A DNA stretch of 36,594 nt from Bacteroidota bacterium (GTDB lineage Bacteria; Bacteroidota; Bacteroidia; Chitinophagales; Chitinophagaceae), in the NCBI GenBank assembly GCA_013286425.1, contig JABDFS010000028.1:1-36594 (forward strand), read 5' to 3'. Positions 25,101 to 35,000 of the stretch are shown in pieces. The translations under genes and the position numbers were made by a program. The stretch's first letter is position 1. Each line of letters starts with the position of its first letter. The notes beneath the pieces were generated by a model. That model did not search any database and was not told where the DNA came from. It was given only the letters and a program-made list of their open reading frames with translations.

Positions 25101-27551
25101 CTCAAGATTGATTTTTAAATGGGTGAATTGTTCATATACAATCTGGATTACCTCCTTAAGCTCATCGCTTTTCTGCATACCCATAGTACGACTGCGCACT
25201 CTTTCCAATGAGGTTTCTATCTGCGATTCCCTTGCCTGTGCTTCTGCTTTTTGCAGATCAAGAAAACGGGTATAGGTCTGTTCGAAAATTCTTGAAAAAC
25301 GTTTTAAAATTTCAGCTTCACTTTCTGAAAGCAATTGTCCGGAAAAATTTAAAAGCATTATCCCGGAGTTTTTTCCAAAGGCGCATGAATACGCATAGCT
25401 TTCACTTTTTAAACAAAAGTCTTTCACATTATCAGGGATCTGCATATAATCGGTATATGCGTAGACATAATTAAAGAAAGAATTTTTTTCTTCAAAGGAA
25501 TAGTGGTTTTGAAAAAAATCTAAGCCCTCCTCTTTAGCATTAAAATACTCTTTCATTATTATGTTATCAAAGTAGGGTAGTCTCAGGCACATGGCAGGTA
25601 TATCTAAATGCGGAGCAATTGTCCAATGAAGCTGATATCTCGATCCTTCGGTATAGATAGCAATGATAGCACCATCCATTTTAAGGTTTAGCTCGCTCAA
25701 TGTTTCTATCACAACAGTAACCACTTTTCCCAGCTCATCACTTGAATGCATAGCCAGCGAATGGCTGCGCACTTTTTCCAAAGCTGCTTCTATTTGTGCT
25801 TCTCTGGCCTGTGCTTCAGCTTTTTGCAGATCGAGAAAGCGGGTATAAGATTGTTCGAACACATTGGCAAAACGCTTAATGATTCCATTTTCTTCAGTTG
25901 TAAATGGGATAGCAGCATAGTTGGCTACCAGCAGGGCAATATTTTTTCCCAGCGCCAGCGATAGGGCAATACCCGGTGCCTGCAATAAAAAAAGTTTCCT
26001 TTCTTCCGGAGTATATTTAACAATGGTATGTTCAAATAAATGATTGATCCACCGGTTTTTTTCTTCCAAGCCGCAGGTAGTGCTGTAAAAATCAGCGCCG
26101 CTTCTCACTGCTTTCATAATCCTGTTGACAAACGGAAGGCTGATGTACGGAATTCTCAATTCAGCCGGATAAGTTTCTCCCGGGATGGCCATCCAAAGAT
26201 TCAAAAGGTTTGCCTTGTATTCAAGGCTCAGCGTGATAGCATCGGTGTGAAATTGCAATTGCACTAATTGTTCAAACATCACCGCCATAATTTCTATCAG
26301 TTCCTCACTTTTGTGCATAGCCATAGTTCGTGCACGTACTCTTTCCAGTGCCAGTTCTATCTGCGCTTCTCTTGACTGCGCTTCTGCTTTTTGCAGATCG
26401 AGGAAGCGTGTATAGGTTTGCTCGAAAACCTGTGCAAACCTTTTCAGTATTTGCATTGTTTCATCGCTTATACTTTTTTCTTTGGAGAATGATATTAGCC
26501 CTTTTGAAAAAAATGCGGCGCCGAGAAATCGTTCCTGACCCGAACTAAAATCAGCGCTGCCACCTAAATCTCCTGCTACACTTTGCCGGTATTTCATCCA
26601 GCCTATTAATTCATCACCGGCAAGCTTAATTATAATTGATTTGGATTGTTCTTTCCATGCAATAAAAAGTTTGTTCAATAAGAATGGCTCATTCAAATCC
26701 ATGTTACGAGATTCATCAACCTTCGATCCATCTCCATCCAGGCCCGTAACATGGAATTCGATCACCTTTTTTTCTTCATTGAAAATGCCAATTGTAATTT
26801 GTACGGGGTATTCCCCTAATTGCCTGAACTGTTGAAAAAGTATGAAAGCTGTTTCTGAAAGCTCATCACTCTTCTGCATTGCCATTGTTCTTGCACGCAC
26901 TCTTTCAAGCGCCAGTTGAATTTGTGCTTCACGAGCCTGCGCTTCTGCTTTTTCTATATCCAGGTATCTTGTATACGAAAGTTCAAACACTTTCAAAAAG
27001 CGTTTGAATAAAATTGTTTCTTCTTCCTGTAAAGGCTCGTATGTTGAAATCCCTAACGCAACAGGCCCCAATGAAAACCAATAATAGTTTAGGGATGCTG
27101 CAGTATTTAAATAATCATCAATAAAAACATTGGTGGTTTTTTGATAAGCGATCCAATCAGGTAATTCAGGTTTGCTGATAAATCTTGTAAAGAATTCGCC
27201 TTTCCCTTTAAGCATTTGTGCGGCAAATAATTTATGCATTTCATGATTGGTAAAACTTGTTTCAGTTATGAAAGTTTTATCATGCTTTGCATAATATTCA
27301 TAATTCATATAAGTGCCTTTGCTTTCATAAAAGATAGCCGTTTGCACATTGCGGATTTCTTTTACATGCAATGCTTCTAACTGTTGCGAAATTGTTTTAC
27401 ATATTTCAAGCATGCCTGCGGGTTCTTTCATGCCCATTGCAACAGCACGGACTCTTTCCAGCCCCGCTTCAATTTCCAGTTCGCGTTTTTGTGCAGCCAA
27501 CTCTTTTTGAAGCTCAGCATTTTTTTCAGCAAGTAATTGTTCGTTAGTCAT
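22155..27551 (-). CDS. Giant soluble histidine kinase with eight tandem GAF-like sensor units
   Basis: This 1798-residue protein has no signal peptide or membrane helix. Eight sensor units follow each other, each starting with a helical linker of the type EAQAREAQIELALERVRART (starts near residues 28, 203, 390, 579, 770, 957, 1143 and 1325; spacing 175-191) followed by a GAF-like alpha/beta domain that ends RFAxVFEQTYTRFLDLQKAE. Units 3-5 share FEEKN, units 2 and 8 share a K-S-(I/L)-x-I segment, units 6 and 7 share MHP/GHPVLxG. Then come a coiled coil (1508-1548), phosphoacceptor His1559 and a HATPase domain (N1688-N1692, DNGNGIP 1734-1740). It should sense small molecules in the cytoplasm. 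The GAF assignment is by pattern and not certain; the kinase is. It follows the TMEM175 gene by 15 bases. Confidence 0.92.
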   Translation of the reverse strand: MTNEQLLAEKNAELQKELAAQKRELEIEAGLERVRAVAMGMKEPAGMLEICKTISQQLEALHVKEIRNVQTAIFYESKGTYMNYEYYAKHDKTFITETSFTNHEMHKLFAAQMLKGKGEFFTRFISKPELPDWIAYQKTTNVFIDDYLNTAASLNYYWFSLGPVALGISTYEPLQEEETILFKRFLKVFELSYTRYLDIEKAEAQAREAQIQLALERVRARTMAMQKSDELSETAFILFQQFRQLGEYPVQITIGIFNEEKKVIEFHVTGLDGDGSKVDESRNMDLNEPFLLNKLFIAWKEQSKSIIIKLAGDELIGWMKYRQSVAGDLGGSADFSSGQERFLGAAFFSKGLISFSKEKSISDETMQILKRFAQVFEQTYTRFLDLQKAEAQSREAQIELALERVRARTMAMHKSEELIEIMAVMFEQLVQLQFHTDAITLSLEYKANLLNLWMAIPGETYPAELRIPYISLPFVNRIMKAVRSGADFYSTTCGLEEKNRWINHLFEHTIVKYTPEERKLFLLQAPGIALSLALGKNIALLVANYAAIPFTTEENGIIKRFANVFEQSYTRFLDLQKAEAQAREAQIEAALEKVRSHSLAMHSSDELGKVVTVVIETLSELNLKMDGAIIAIYTEGSRYQLHWTIAPHLDIPAMCLRLPYFDNIIMKEYFNAKEEGLDFFQNHYSFEEKNSFFNYVYAYTDYMQIPDNVKDFCLKSESYAYSCAFGKNSGIMLLNFSGQLLSESEAEILKRFSRIFEQTYTRFLDLQKAEAQARESQIETSLERVRSRTMGMQKSDELKEVIQIVYEQFTHLKINLEHAGFVVDYTLKGDWHFWIADEQEIPSKITHPYFDSVWANQFNEAKEKGSDFFAINLNFEEKNKFYQELLSYVPDLPEESKNFYLSAPGVAISTVLFDNVSLYIENFSGISYTDDENKILMRFGKVFQQTYTRFLDLQKAEAQARESQIELSLERLRAKTMAMHNSADVGETAAIMVEELKKLGIETIRCGIGIMHVPGDMEVWTISTDDNNKTDIIIGWLDMNMHPLLHGAFESWRNKIEAYAYDLKDEDLLNYYNAINNYPGYPIKYDTSNLPKLIHHNEFHFAEGTLFAFSLQQLTDEQRKIFKRFAGVFGQTYRRYLDLKKAEAQAREAKIEAALERVRARAMAMHNSQDLADTIGVFYRELHSFSLTPRRCGVGLLDKKERIGELFTWNTTEQGQSLELVGTLKMNGHPVLNGVYEHWLSQQEYHPVLRGNEIKEYYKILRPQMAFPNYNHDDVLYGYFFFFTEGGVYAWTEKEMLEDELQIYRRFTSVLSLTYKRYKDLQLAEAQAKEAQIETALERVRSRTLAMQKSDELAETSAVLFKQLIGLGIEPNRLYISIIKDGEGNSEFWITDEDGSKVSTAYTANLNDNPSFKKMYEGWKQQQKSLVIDMHDEELQEYFKHLNTLNVPFKGGLVQKRRLQYIAYFSKGFIGMASPDEQPQETVELLNRFAYVFNLTFTRFNDLQIAEAHALQAEQDLIEIKAARKKAEDALTELQATQTQLIQSEKMASLGELTAGIAHEIQNPLNFVTNFSEVNQEMVNEATEEIEKGNYDEVKIILNDIKDNSEKINHHGKRADAIVKGMLQHSRKSTGQKEPTDINALCDEFLRLSYHGLRAKDKSFNADFKTDFDESIGKINIVPQNLGRVLLNLINNAFYAVAERRKAEGETYKGIVSVCTKRINAPLGNENVEIIVSDNGNGIPSNIIDKIFQPFFTTKPAGQGTGLGLSLAYDIITKEHNGTIKVESKEGEGTAFIIQLQV

Positions 27552-27566
27552 GGGTAAGGTATCTTG

Positions 27567-28268
27567 TCATGATGAATGTACTTCTTTTTCTCTGCGTACA
27601 TCTTTATCTTTCAGGTCTGCATTTCTTTCCAGCCCTTTCATTCCCCAGTGCAGCATAGCCGGTATAAGCGCCGGTATAAAACGTGAGGTTATCGGCATAA
27701 AAAAAGAAACTGCAAATGCCAGTATAAATATTAACGGAACAACAAGGCTTCTGTATAAGCCCAGTTTTATTCTTGCAGCAGATATGGTATGTGTAAGCAA
27801 ATTACGTTTAGGGTTACTTACATACAACCAGAGCCAGCAATTCATAAAACCCGTAAAACAAATATTGGCAACATATATTCCGTATGGAAGATACATATGT
27901 GTATCTGAGCCATATTCTGCAAGCAAACCCGAGCTGAAAGGAAGCAGCACTACGGAGAAAAGAAAAGCAAGGTTTAGCCAGATAAGCCCGCTTGTATAAC
28001 CTTTTCCATAACCGAATATGCGATGGTGTACAGTCCAGTAATGGCCGATAATACCAAAGCTTATAAGGAATCCTAAAAAGTTAAGTGCATGATGAGATAA
28101 GTATTGCCATAAACCCGCATCGGAAAGAATATGATATTCTTCACGGGTAGGAACTTTTATTTCAATTACCAGCAGTGTAATACAAATTGCAAAAACACCA
28201 TCACTGAAAAGAATAAATCTTTCCAACTGGAATTCTGTGCGCGAAATATCATGCCGTGCCTGGTGCAT
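27567..28268 (-). CDS. TMEM175 family (DUF1211) potassium-channel-like membrane protein
   Basis: This 233-residue inner-membrane protein has the family signature near the N-terminus, R17-F18 followed by FSDGVFAICITLLVIEIKVP (21-40), in which the RxxxFSD motif forms the pore-lining helix in characterised members. About six helices follow (near 22-38, 58-76, 94-112, 125-150, 172-192, 196-208), and the tail is charged. Bacterial TMEM175 proteins are tetrameric K+ channels without a classical selectivity filter. It lies 29 bases after the kinase at 28298 and 15 bases before the giant kinase, on the same strand, so it is probably co-transcribed with them. Family assignment is secure; ion selectivity is inferred. 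Confidence 0.88.
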   Translation of the reverse strand: MHQARHDISRTEFQLERFILFSDGVFAICITLLVIEIKVPTREEYHILSDAGLWQYLSHHALNFLGFLISFGIIGHYWTVHHRIFGYGKGYTSGLIWLNLAFLFSVVLLPFSSGLLAEYGSDTHMYLPYGIYVANICFTGFMNCWLWLYVSNPKRNLLTHTISAARIKLGLYRSLVVPLIFILAFAVSFFMPITSRFIPALIPAMLHWGMKGLERNADLKDKDVRREKEVHSS

Positions 28269-28297
28269 AAAAGTAATTTTGGTTTAAAATGATTGCG

Positions 28298-29701
28298 TCA
28301 TGCAACCGGTATTTGTAAGGTAAATTTACTTCCTTCGCCTTCTTTTGTTTCTACTTTAATTTCCCCGCCATGTGCTTTAATAATATCGTAACTCAAACTC
28401 AGGCCCAATCCTGTTCCACTTCCGGTTGGTTTTGTAGTGAAAAATGGCTGAAAAATTTTGTCAACTATGTTTGAAGGAATTCCATTGCCGTTGTCAGTAA
28501 CAACGATTTCAATTTTATTATTTATTTTTTTTGTTTTAACTGAAACAAGGGGTTTATAGCCAGCCGTAAGCTGTGAATGTTGAACGGTGAGTTTTTCGTT
28601 CACTGCATAAAAAGCATTATTAAAAAGATTCAACAATACTCTTCCTAAATCCTGCGGAACAATATTTATTTTTTCAATGCTTTCATCAAAATCAGTTTTA
28701 AAATCTGCATTAAAAGATTTGTCTTTTGCACGCAGGCCATGGTAGCTTAATCTTAAATATTCATCACATAAAATATTTATATTGGCTGGTTCTTTTATGC
28801 CTGAACTGGTGCGGCTGTGTTGCAACATACCTTTTACAATTGCTTCTGCGCGCTTACCATGATGATTTATTTTTTCTGAATTTTCTGTTATATCATCAAT
28901 CAAATCGTTTTGTAAATCATCATTTCTTTCTATATTAGGCTTTAAGCGTTCTGTTTTTAGTTCTTCCAGTATTTCTCTATTAACCTCAGAAAAATTATTT
29001 ACGAAGTTTAACGGGTTTTGAATTTCATGCGCAATGCCTGCGGTGAGTTCGCCGAGAGAAGCCATCTTCTCCTGTTGAACGAGTTGTTTTTGAGCAGCCT
29101 TAAGGTCTTCTTTTTCCCTGGCAACCTCTTCCTCGGCTTTTTTAATAGTTAAAAATGCGTAAGTGCCAATAGCGGCACTTAGCATAGGCAGCCCGGCTAC
29201 GGTGTTCCATCGCTGTGCATTTAACAGGCCTTGTGGCAAAGGCGCTACCAGCCTTTCATATAAGCCATTCGTTATTAAAACGCCTGCCAGGCATAATGCT
29301 GTAAGAACAACGAATATGATAATATATTTTTTCTCAGCAGGAGAGAAAAGGAAAAATTGCAAAAAAATAATCAGTGGTAAAAAAGTGAAATTGAGGCTTT
29401 CTAAAGTGAAGACGACAGAATAAATAGTTACAAAAAAAATTGCTGAACTGCTAAACCATGCACTTGCTAAAACCCGCCGCCCTTTGTAATTAAAAAAAAG
29501 AACCAGGGCAATCATTATAAAATGCGCAAACTGGATGGAAGCAATAAAAAGCTGTTTATAATAAATGGAGAGAATAATATTTTGTACAATAAAACAGCAG
29601 ATAACAAAAGCAAGTGCATTTGTAAAACGAATATGTTTGTTGCTGGTGACATCATTTTGTTCTACGGCACCAATGTTTAAAAGATATTTGAACAAATTCA
29701 T
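28298..29701 (-). CDS. Sensor histidine kinase with polytopic membrane sensor
   Basis: This 467-residue kinase has about six membrane helices (near 27-48, 52-70, 76-98, 105-119, 125-147, 168-186) with short loops, so ligand or membrane state would be sensed within the bilayer. A coiled coil (186-214) leads to phosphoacceptor His225 in IAHEIQNPLNFVNNFSE and to a HATPase domain with NLFNNAFYAV, DNGNGIP and GSGTGLGLSLSYD. The first linker is of the ERLKPNxERxDDLQNDLIDD kind, as in the kinases at 13061 and 15177, while the second linker (KLTVQHSQLTAGYKPL) is unlike all others. It sits 77 bases after the kinase at 29779 and 29 bases before the channel gene. No response regulator is near. Confidence 0.92.
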   Translation of the reverse strand: MNLFKYLLNIGAVEQNDVTSNKHIRFTNALAFVICCFIVQNIILSIYYKQLFIASIQFAHFIMIALVLFFNYKGRRVLASAWFSSSAIFFVTIYSVVFTLESLNFTFLPLIIFLQFFLFSPAEKKYIIIFVVLTALCLAGVLITNGLYERLVAPLPQGLLNAQRWNTVAGLPMLSAAIGTYAFLTIKKAEEEVAREKEDLKAAQKQLVQQEKMASLGELTAGIAHEIQNPLNFVNNFSEVNREILEELKTERLKPNIERNDDLQNDLIDDITENSEKINHHGKRAEAIVKGMLQHSRTSSGIKEPANINILCDEYLRLSYHGLRAKDKSFNADFKTDFDESIEKINIVPQDLGRVLLNLFNNAFYAVNEKLTVQHSQLTAGYKPLVSVKTKKINNKIEIVVTDNGNGIPSNIVDKIFQPFFTTKPTGSGTGLGLSLSYDIIKAHGGEIKVETKEGEGSKFTLQIPVA

Positions 29702-29778
29702 AAAACCTGATCTCTGTTTGAATTTTTTTTGAACAGACTGATATAAGTAATGCTTTCATCTCTGCAAATGGAAAGTAA

Positions 29779-31902
29779 TTAAGATACCGGCAGCTGAATA
29801 ATAAAAGCTGTGCCTTCACCTTCTTTGCTTTCAACTTTTATGGTACCGTTATGTTCTTTGGTAATTATATCATATGCTAATGATAAGCCCAATCCTGTAC
29901 CCTGCCCGGTTGGTTTTGTAGTGAAGAATGGCTGAAATATTTTATCAATAATATTTTGGGGAATACCGTTGCCGTTGTCTTCGACTTTTATTTCAATAGA
30001 CTCATTTCCTGACAGGCCATTTGCTTTTCTTGTTTGAACAGAAATTTTTGGCTTAAAGTTTTCGCCTTCTTTTTTTCTTTTTTCGGTTACCGCATAAAAA
30101 GCATTGTTGAAAAGGTTCAGTAATACTCTTCCTACATCCTGCGGAACAATATTTGCATTGTCTATATTTTTATCAAAATTGGTTTTTATTTCTGTATTAA
30201 ACGATTTGTCTTTTGCTCTTAATCCATGAAATGCAAGACGCAAATACTCATCCGCCAAACCATTAATATCTGTGGGTTCTTTTTTGCCAATACTTGTACG
30301 CGAATGCTGCAGCATACCTTTTACAATAGCATCAGCACGCCTGCCATGATATAAAATTTTCTCAAGATTCCGCTGCACTTCATCTGCAATGGCTGTTGCC
30401 TGCTGCGCATTGCCTGTCGCCATTTCTTCTTTCATTTCATCAAGCATTTCACTGCTTACTTCAGAAAAATTATTCACGAAGTTTAACGGGTTTTGTATCT
30501 CATGCGCAATGCCTGCTGTAAGCTCGCCCAGCGAAGCCATTTTTTCCGACTGAACTAATTGCGTTTGCATGGTTTTAAGTTCAGCCAGCGTTTTTTCCAA
30601 TTCTTTCTTCTGGCTGTCGAGTAATGCATTTGTTTTGTCTTTAATACGGTAATTTCTAAACAATATAAATACCAGCAGAATAACCAGTGAAAGCACTGCA
30701 ATGAGCGAGTTCTTTACAGTTGTTTGTGTTTTAAGATCAAGGTCTTTAAGGGTTTTATCTTTTGTAAGCAGGTCTATTTCGGTTTGCTTTTTTTGTATCT
30801 CAAAATTGAATTGGAGAAATGCAAGCTTTTTATCTTTTTCATCATTATACAAAGTATCTTTTACCTTGGTAAGCAATAATTGGTATTTGTATGCATCAGG
30901 AAAATCATTCATAGAAGCATAAGTATCTGAAAGGCCTTTATAAATTTTTTCCAATTCATAACTGGCTGCTATTTCCCTTGCAATAAGCTCTGCATTTTTA
31001 TAAGCTTCCAAAGCCTGTGGTGTATCTCTTAATTGAGTATATACATTTGCCAACCCCTGGTACGACTGCGAAACTTCAAGCCTTGCCGACAATTTTTTTG
31101 ATATATCAAGTGCCTGCTGATGATACTTTATTGCTGTTGCATAATCCTTTCTTTTTTCATACACTTTTGCTATATCATTTAATGAATAAGGAAGATTTTT
31201 AGAATCAGCATACGCTTTCACTGATCTTTCAAAATAATGCAAAGCAAGCGAGTCTTTATTTTTGTCGAGATATATCTCACCAATGTTTACGGTAATGGTT
31301 CCGATGGCATCATCATCACCCAATATTTCACATAACGGTAAAGCCTTTAAATAATAGTGAAGCGCTGTATCGCGGGTTGAAGTGTTATTAAAATAAACCG
31401 AACCAATATTATTTAACACCGTTACCAATCTTAAAGTGTCGTTGGTTTCTTCTGCATAATTCAACGCTTTTAAATAATAATCGAGCGCTTTGGCATCATC
31501 ACCTTCATTGGAATATACTGCGCCGAGATTGCTTAAAATATTTGCAATACCTTTTTTGTCGTTCGCGTTTTCAAATTCTTTCAGCGACTGGTTCCAGTAA
31601 GTAAGTGTTTGTATATAATCAGCCTGCATATAATAAGCAATACCGATGTTTTTTAAAGCGTATGCCAATCCTTGTATATATCCTGTTGATTCTGCAAGCG
31701 TTTTTGCATCCGTACCATACTTCATTGCTTTTTCGGGCGAAGTATTAAAATAGTTTACCGCTATCTTGTTCATTAAATCTACCCTTACTGTATCTGTACC
31801 TGTTTTATTTAATAACGCAAGTAAACTATCTGTTTCCCTATCCTGTGAAAAACAATTGCTGAAAAAGAAAAGGCTGTATAAAAAGAAAATTAGTTTTCGC
31901 AT
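29779..31902 (-). CDS. TPR sensor histidine kinase
   Basis: This 707-residue kinase has a signal peptide (1-20), about eight TPR-type repeats (about 40-370; for example GDDAKALDYYLKALNYAEE and KDYATAIKYHQQALDISKK), a membrane helix (399-417), a coiled coil (420-455), phosphoacceptor His467 and a HATPase domain (NLFNNAFYAV, DNGNGIP, GQGTGLGLSL). The first linker is a distinct GNAQQATAIADEVQRNLEK form and the second is the short RKKEGENFKPKI, which may be the form from which the longer inserts of other kinases grew. It is the first gene of the minus-strand run (31902 to 19952) and is preceded by a possible -7 box. Its upstream neighbour is set off by a strong terminator. Confidence 0.93.
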   Translation of the reverse strand: MRKLIFFLYSLFFFSNCFSQDRETDSLLALLNKTGTDTVRVDLMNKIAVNYFNTSPEKAMKYGTDAKTLAESTGYIQGLAYALKNIGIAYYMQADYIQTLTYWNQSLKEFENANDKKGIANILSNLGAVYSNEGDDAKALDYYLKALNYAEETNDTLRLVTVLNNIGSVYFNNTSTRDTALHYYLKALPLCEILGDDDAIGTITVNIGEIYLDKNKDSLALHYFERSVKAYADSKNLPYSLNDIAKVYEKRKDYATAIKYHQQALDISKKLSARLEVSQSYQGLANVYTQLRDTPQALEAYKNAELIAREIAASYELEKIYKGLSDTYASMNDFPDAYKYQLLLTKVKDTLYNDEKDKKLAFLQFNFEIQKKQTEIDLLTKDKTLKDLDLKTQTTVKNSLIAVLSLVILLVFILFRNYRIKDKTNALLDSQKKELEKTLAELKTMQTQLVQSEKMASLGELTAGIAHEIQNPLNFVNNFSEVSSEMLDEMKEEMATGNAQQATAIADEVQRNLEKILYHGRRADAIVKGMLQHSRTSIGKKEPTDINGLADEYLRLAFHGLRAKDKSFNTEIKTNFDKNIDNANIVPQDVGRVLLNLFNNAFYAVTEKRKKEGENFKPKISVQTRKANGLSGNESIEIKVEDNGNGIPQNIIDKIFQPFFTTKPTGQGTGLGLSLAYDIITKEHNGTIKVESKEGEGTAFIIQLPVS

Positions 31903-32006
31903 AAGTAGAAATCATCATAAAAAACTTCAAAAAACAGAAGTAATGCAACTGCAATTACGTACAATCATTTGACAATAATATGCAGCAGCATTTAAAAGTA
32001 AGGATT

Positions 32007-32014
32007 CAAATTTA
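32007..32014 (-). promoter_or_regulatory. Possible -7 box for the kinase run
   Basis: On the minus strand this reads TAAATTTG, an exact TAnnTTTG match. It lies between the terminator of the secreted protein gene and the first kinase of the run, 105 bases before its start codon. A clear -33 element is lacking and the leader would be long, so the call is tentative. Confidence 0.35.
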
Positions 32015-32030
32015 ATATCATAAAAGCCTT

Positions 32031-32064
32031 TAAAAAAATATGAGGATGATTAACATCCTCATAT
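32031..32064 (-). terminator. Intrinsic terminator of the large secreted protein gene
   Basis: ATATGAGGATG (32038-32048) pairs perfectly with CATCCTCATAT (32054-32064) around a five-base loop. On the minus strand the hairpin is followed by a run of T (32032-32038 as A on the plus strand). It lies 22 bases after the stop codon at 32087, which is the standard layout. Confidence 0.88.
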
Positions 32065-32086
32065 CAAATTACACTGCATTAATTTT

Positions 32087-35000
32087 TTATTGTTTTAAAA
32101 TGCGGAACGACTGTAACCGGTCATCAATCTTAAGCCTTATGATATAGAAGCCCGCACTTAAATGCGAAACATCCAGCACAACATCATTGCCTGACCTGCT
32201 GATAACTCTTGCCACATAATCTTTACCTGTAACATCCGTTACGCTTACGTTGCCGGTATTGATAGTTGCATTGTTCACATGAATGGTAACACTGTTAACT
32301 GCAGGATTCGGATAAACCTTAAACTCTGGCTTGCCAAACGATTCGTTTGCTTTAGCTGATGAACTGCCTTGTGCTGTTACAATGTTAGTACACTTTGGCG
32401 ATGAAGAACAGGCGATGGCCTTGTCAGTAAGTTTTATACCAAGCTGATAAGATTTAACCGTCCATGTAACCGGAAGGTTGTTTGAATACACATCAAAAGA
32501 ACCTGTGCCCGGGTTAAATACCTGCGGTGGTGTTCCGTTGTAAGAGCCGGAAGTTTTAATGTTATTATCACTTCCAACAGGAATATACACAACTGTATTA
32601 TTGTAGTTGGTATAAGAGAAATGCGCAAGATATTTATAGCTTGAATTGTTTGGATTTGTTTCAACACATTCAACATGTACATCAATCATGAGCGATGTAA
32701 GCTTGCATGGATTAACATACAATGTTCCCGGAGTATAAGTGATTATATAATTACCCTGCACTTTCAGTTTTAATGCTGAAGGTATGATTGAATACACACC
32801 GGGATTGCCATGATATGCAGGACTTATTGTATACTGCGGCCCCGATATTATTGTTGATGAATCTTTGGCAACAAATCCTGTAATAGTTGATGTAAATGCC
32901 GGCAGGTTATAACCTGCGTACATAGATTTATCATTCGCTTTTACAATTAATGCTGCAGGATTTACCACAAGCGTTCCTGTTACATAGTTGGGCGCATAAT
33001 TCACTGTATCGCCAATGAATGATAAATTGCCCGGGACGATCTTGTAAGTTCCTGCAGGTATTATACTGTCTGTAATTTTTACATTGGAAGAATTAAAGAT
33101 TGTATAAGAGGGGCGGTTTGCTAAAATGCTGCTGTCATCACCATATTGATAACCCGAAATAATTGAAGTAAACAAAGGCTTATTGCCATATTTTATCGTA
33201 TCATTATTTGCCTGAACAGTGAGTGCACTCTGCGTAATATTCAATACGCCCAGGTTATAGGAAACATCAAAATTTGATGTAAGGTAGGCGCCCGGCACAA
33301 TGGTAAACTGGCCCGTTGTTGTACCTGTTACCAACGTTATCGGTTTATAAACAGATAACGTATCGTTTGGTGGTGCATCTACATCTTCCTGGTCAAGAAT
33401 AACACTAACATTTGATCCCGTACTATCACCAATTGAACTTGAATTTACCTGTGTAGAACCATTCACTAACGGCCTTCCGTTCACCTGAGCTGTCCCATTC
33501 ACCAATGGCCTTGCATTCACCAACGCACGCGCATTCACCAACGGCCTTGCGTTAACAAGCACAGCTGTAGCTGAATCAGATTCATAATCAAAAATTGATG
33601 CAACAGCAAGGTCAACAATAAATGTTGTATCAGGTGGCGGCGGCAATGCATTAACCAGCGGCCTTGAATTTACTAATGCTCTTGCATTTACCAATGCACG
33701 TGCGCTGGCAATAAAGGTTAAATCTTCAAGATCGGAATTAACCAGCGGCCGCCCATTTACCAATACTCTTGCATCTGCCAATGCAATTTGAGAAGAAAGG
33801 CTGCTGTCGTAACTTGTTGAAAGGCTATCAAAGAAAACTGCCTTATCACTATCATTAAACAAAGAATCAGGATAATTAAACTTATAATTAAATGAGCCTA
33901 TCTTTTGACCATAAGCCAATGTAGTATCGCGCGGAGTAATGGTTAACGGTAATTTATTAATGGTGAACAAACCATTATTAAAAGTATAATTGTATTCTTC
34001 CGACAATGCAACATCCGTTGAATCGTTTGGATTGAACGCAGGAACAGCAGGCCTTATAAAATATATGCCCGTATTGCTTAAAGATGTTGCCGGTGTTGTG
34101 TAGAACAGGCTGTCCAGCCCAAGATCATGTAATGTATAATCCGTGCTGTCCAACGGAATACTGTCAACCAAAATGCTTGCTGTAAAAACAGGAAGTTTTT
34201 CGCCATAACGTTTTGCTTTGTTATCAGCAGTTACAATAATGTTTTTCTTTATTGGTGAGAAGAAAAATAAACTGTCTGAATAACCGCCATCATTTTTATT
34301 TGGCGTAACAGGCGGCGTATACACCTGTATCGCAGGATTACCTGTAAATGTGGGGATAGTTGCTGATGCAAGCGAGTTGCTTAGCACAGTTGTGTGCAAT
34401 GCTTCGCCTCTGAATAAAATCTTTGAACTATCGCTGAGATAATTTCCTTTCACCGTTACAACAAAAGGCCTTTGCCCGGGAACAATTGTTGTATCAGGCA
34501 AAACAAGATTTGATATAAACGGCGTTGGCGAAGCAAACGATCTTATTGTTGAGTCTGCCTGTATAAAACCATAGCCGGTAGTATAATCAAAACCCGGTGT
34601 GTTCATATCAACCGCAGTGCTTTGCAACAGTGTGCGTATTTCCTGCGGGCTGGCCTGTTCGTTATAAAATTTTTGCCTTGCTTCTATTACCAATGCAGCA
34701 ACAGCTGCAATATGCGGCGCAGCAGCAGAAGTGCCGAAGAAGTTAGGGAAAGGATCATTATCTATATTAACTCCGCCAAGATATACTGTGGTATTAACAC
34801 CGTTCGGGCCGGCAAAATCAGGCTTGTTTCTTACAACTCCATTTACAGGCGTTCCACCGATTGAAGAGAACGACGCAATAGTCGGCGGGTTTACACCATA
34901 AGCAGGTGTATTTGAATATAACACTGCACCAACGGTCATTGCGCCCTGCGAATTTGCCTGTGCAACAATAGTTGATGTTCCGGTATTGTATTCATTGATC

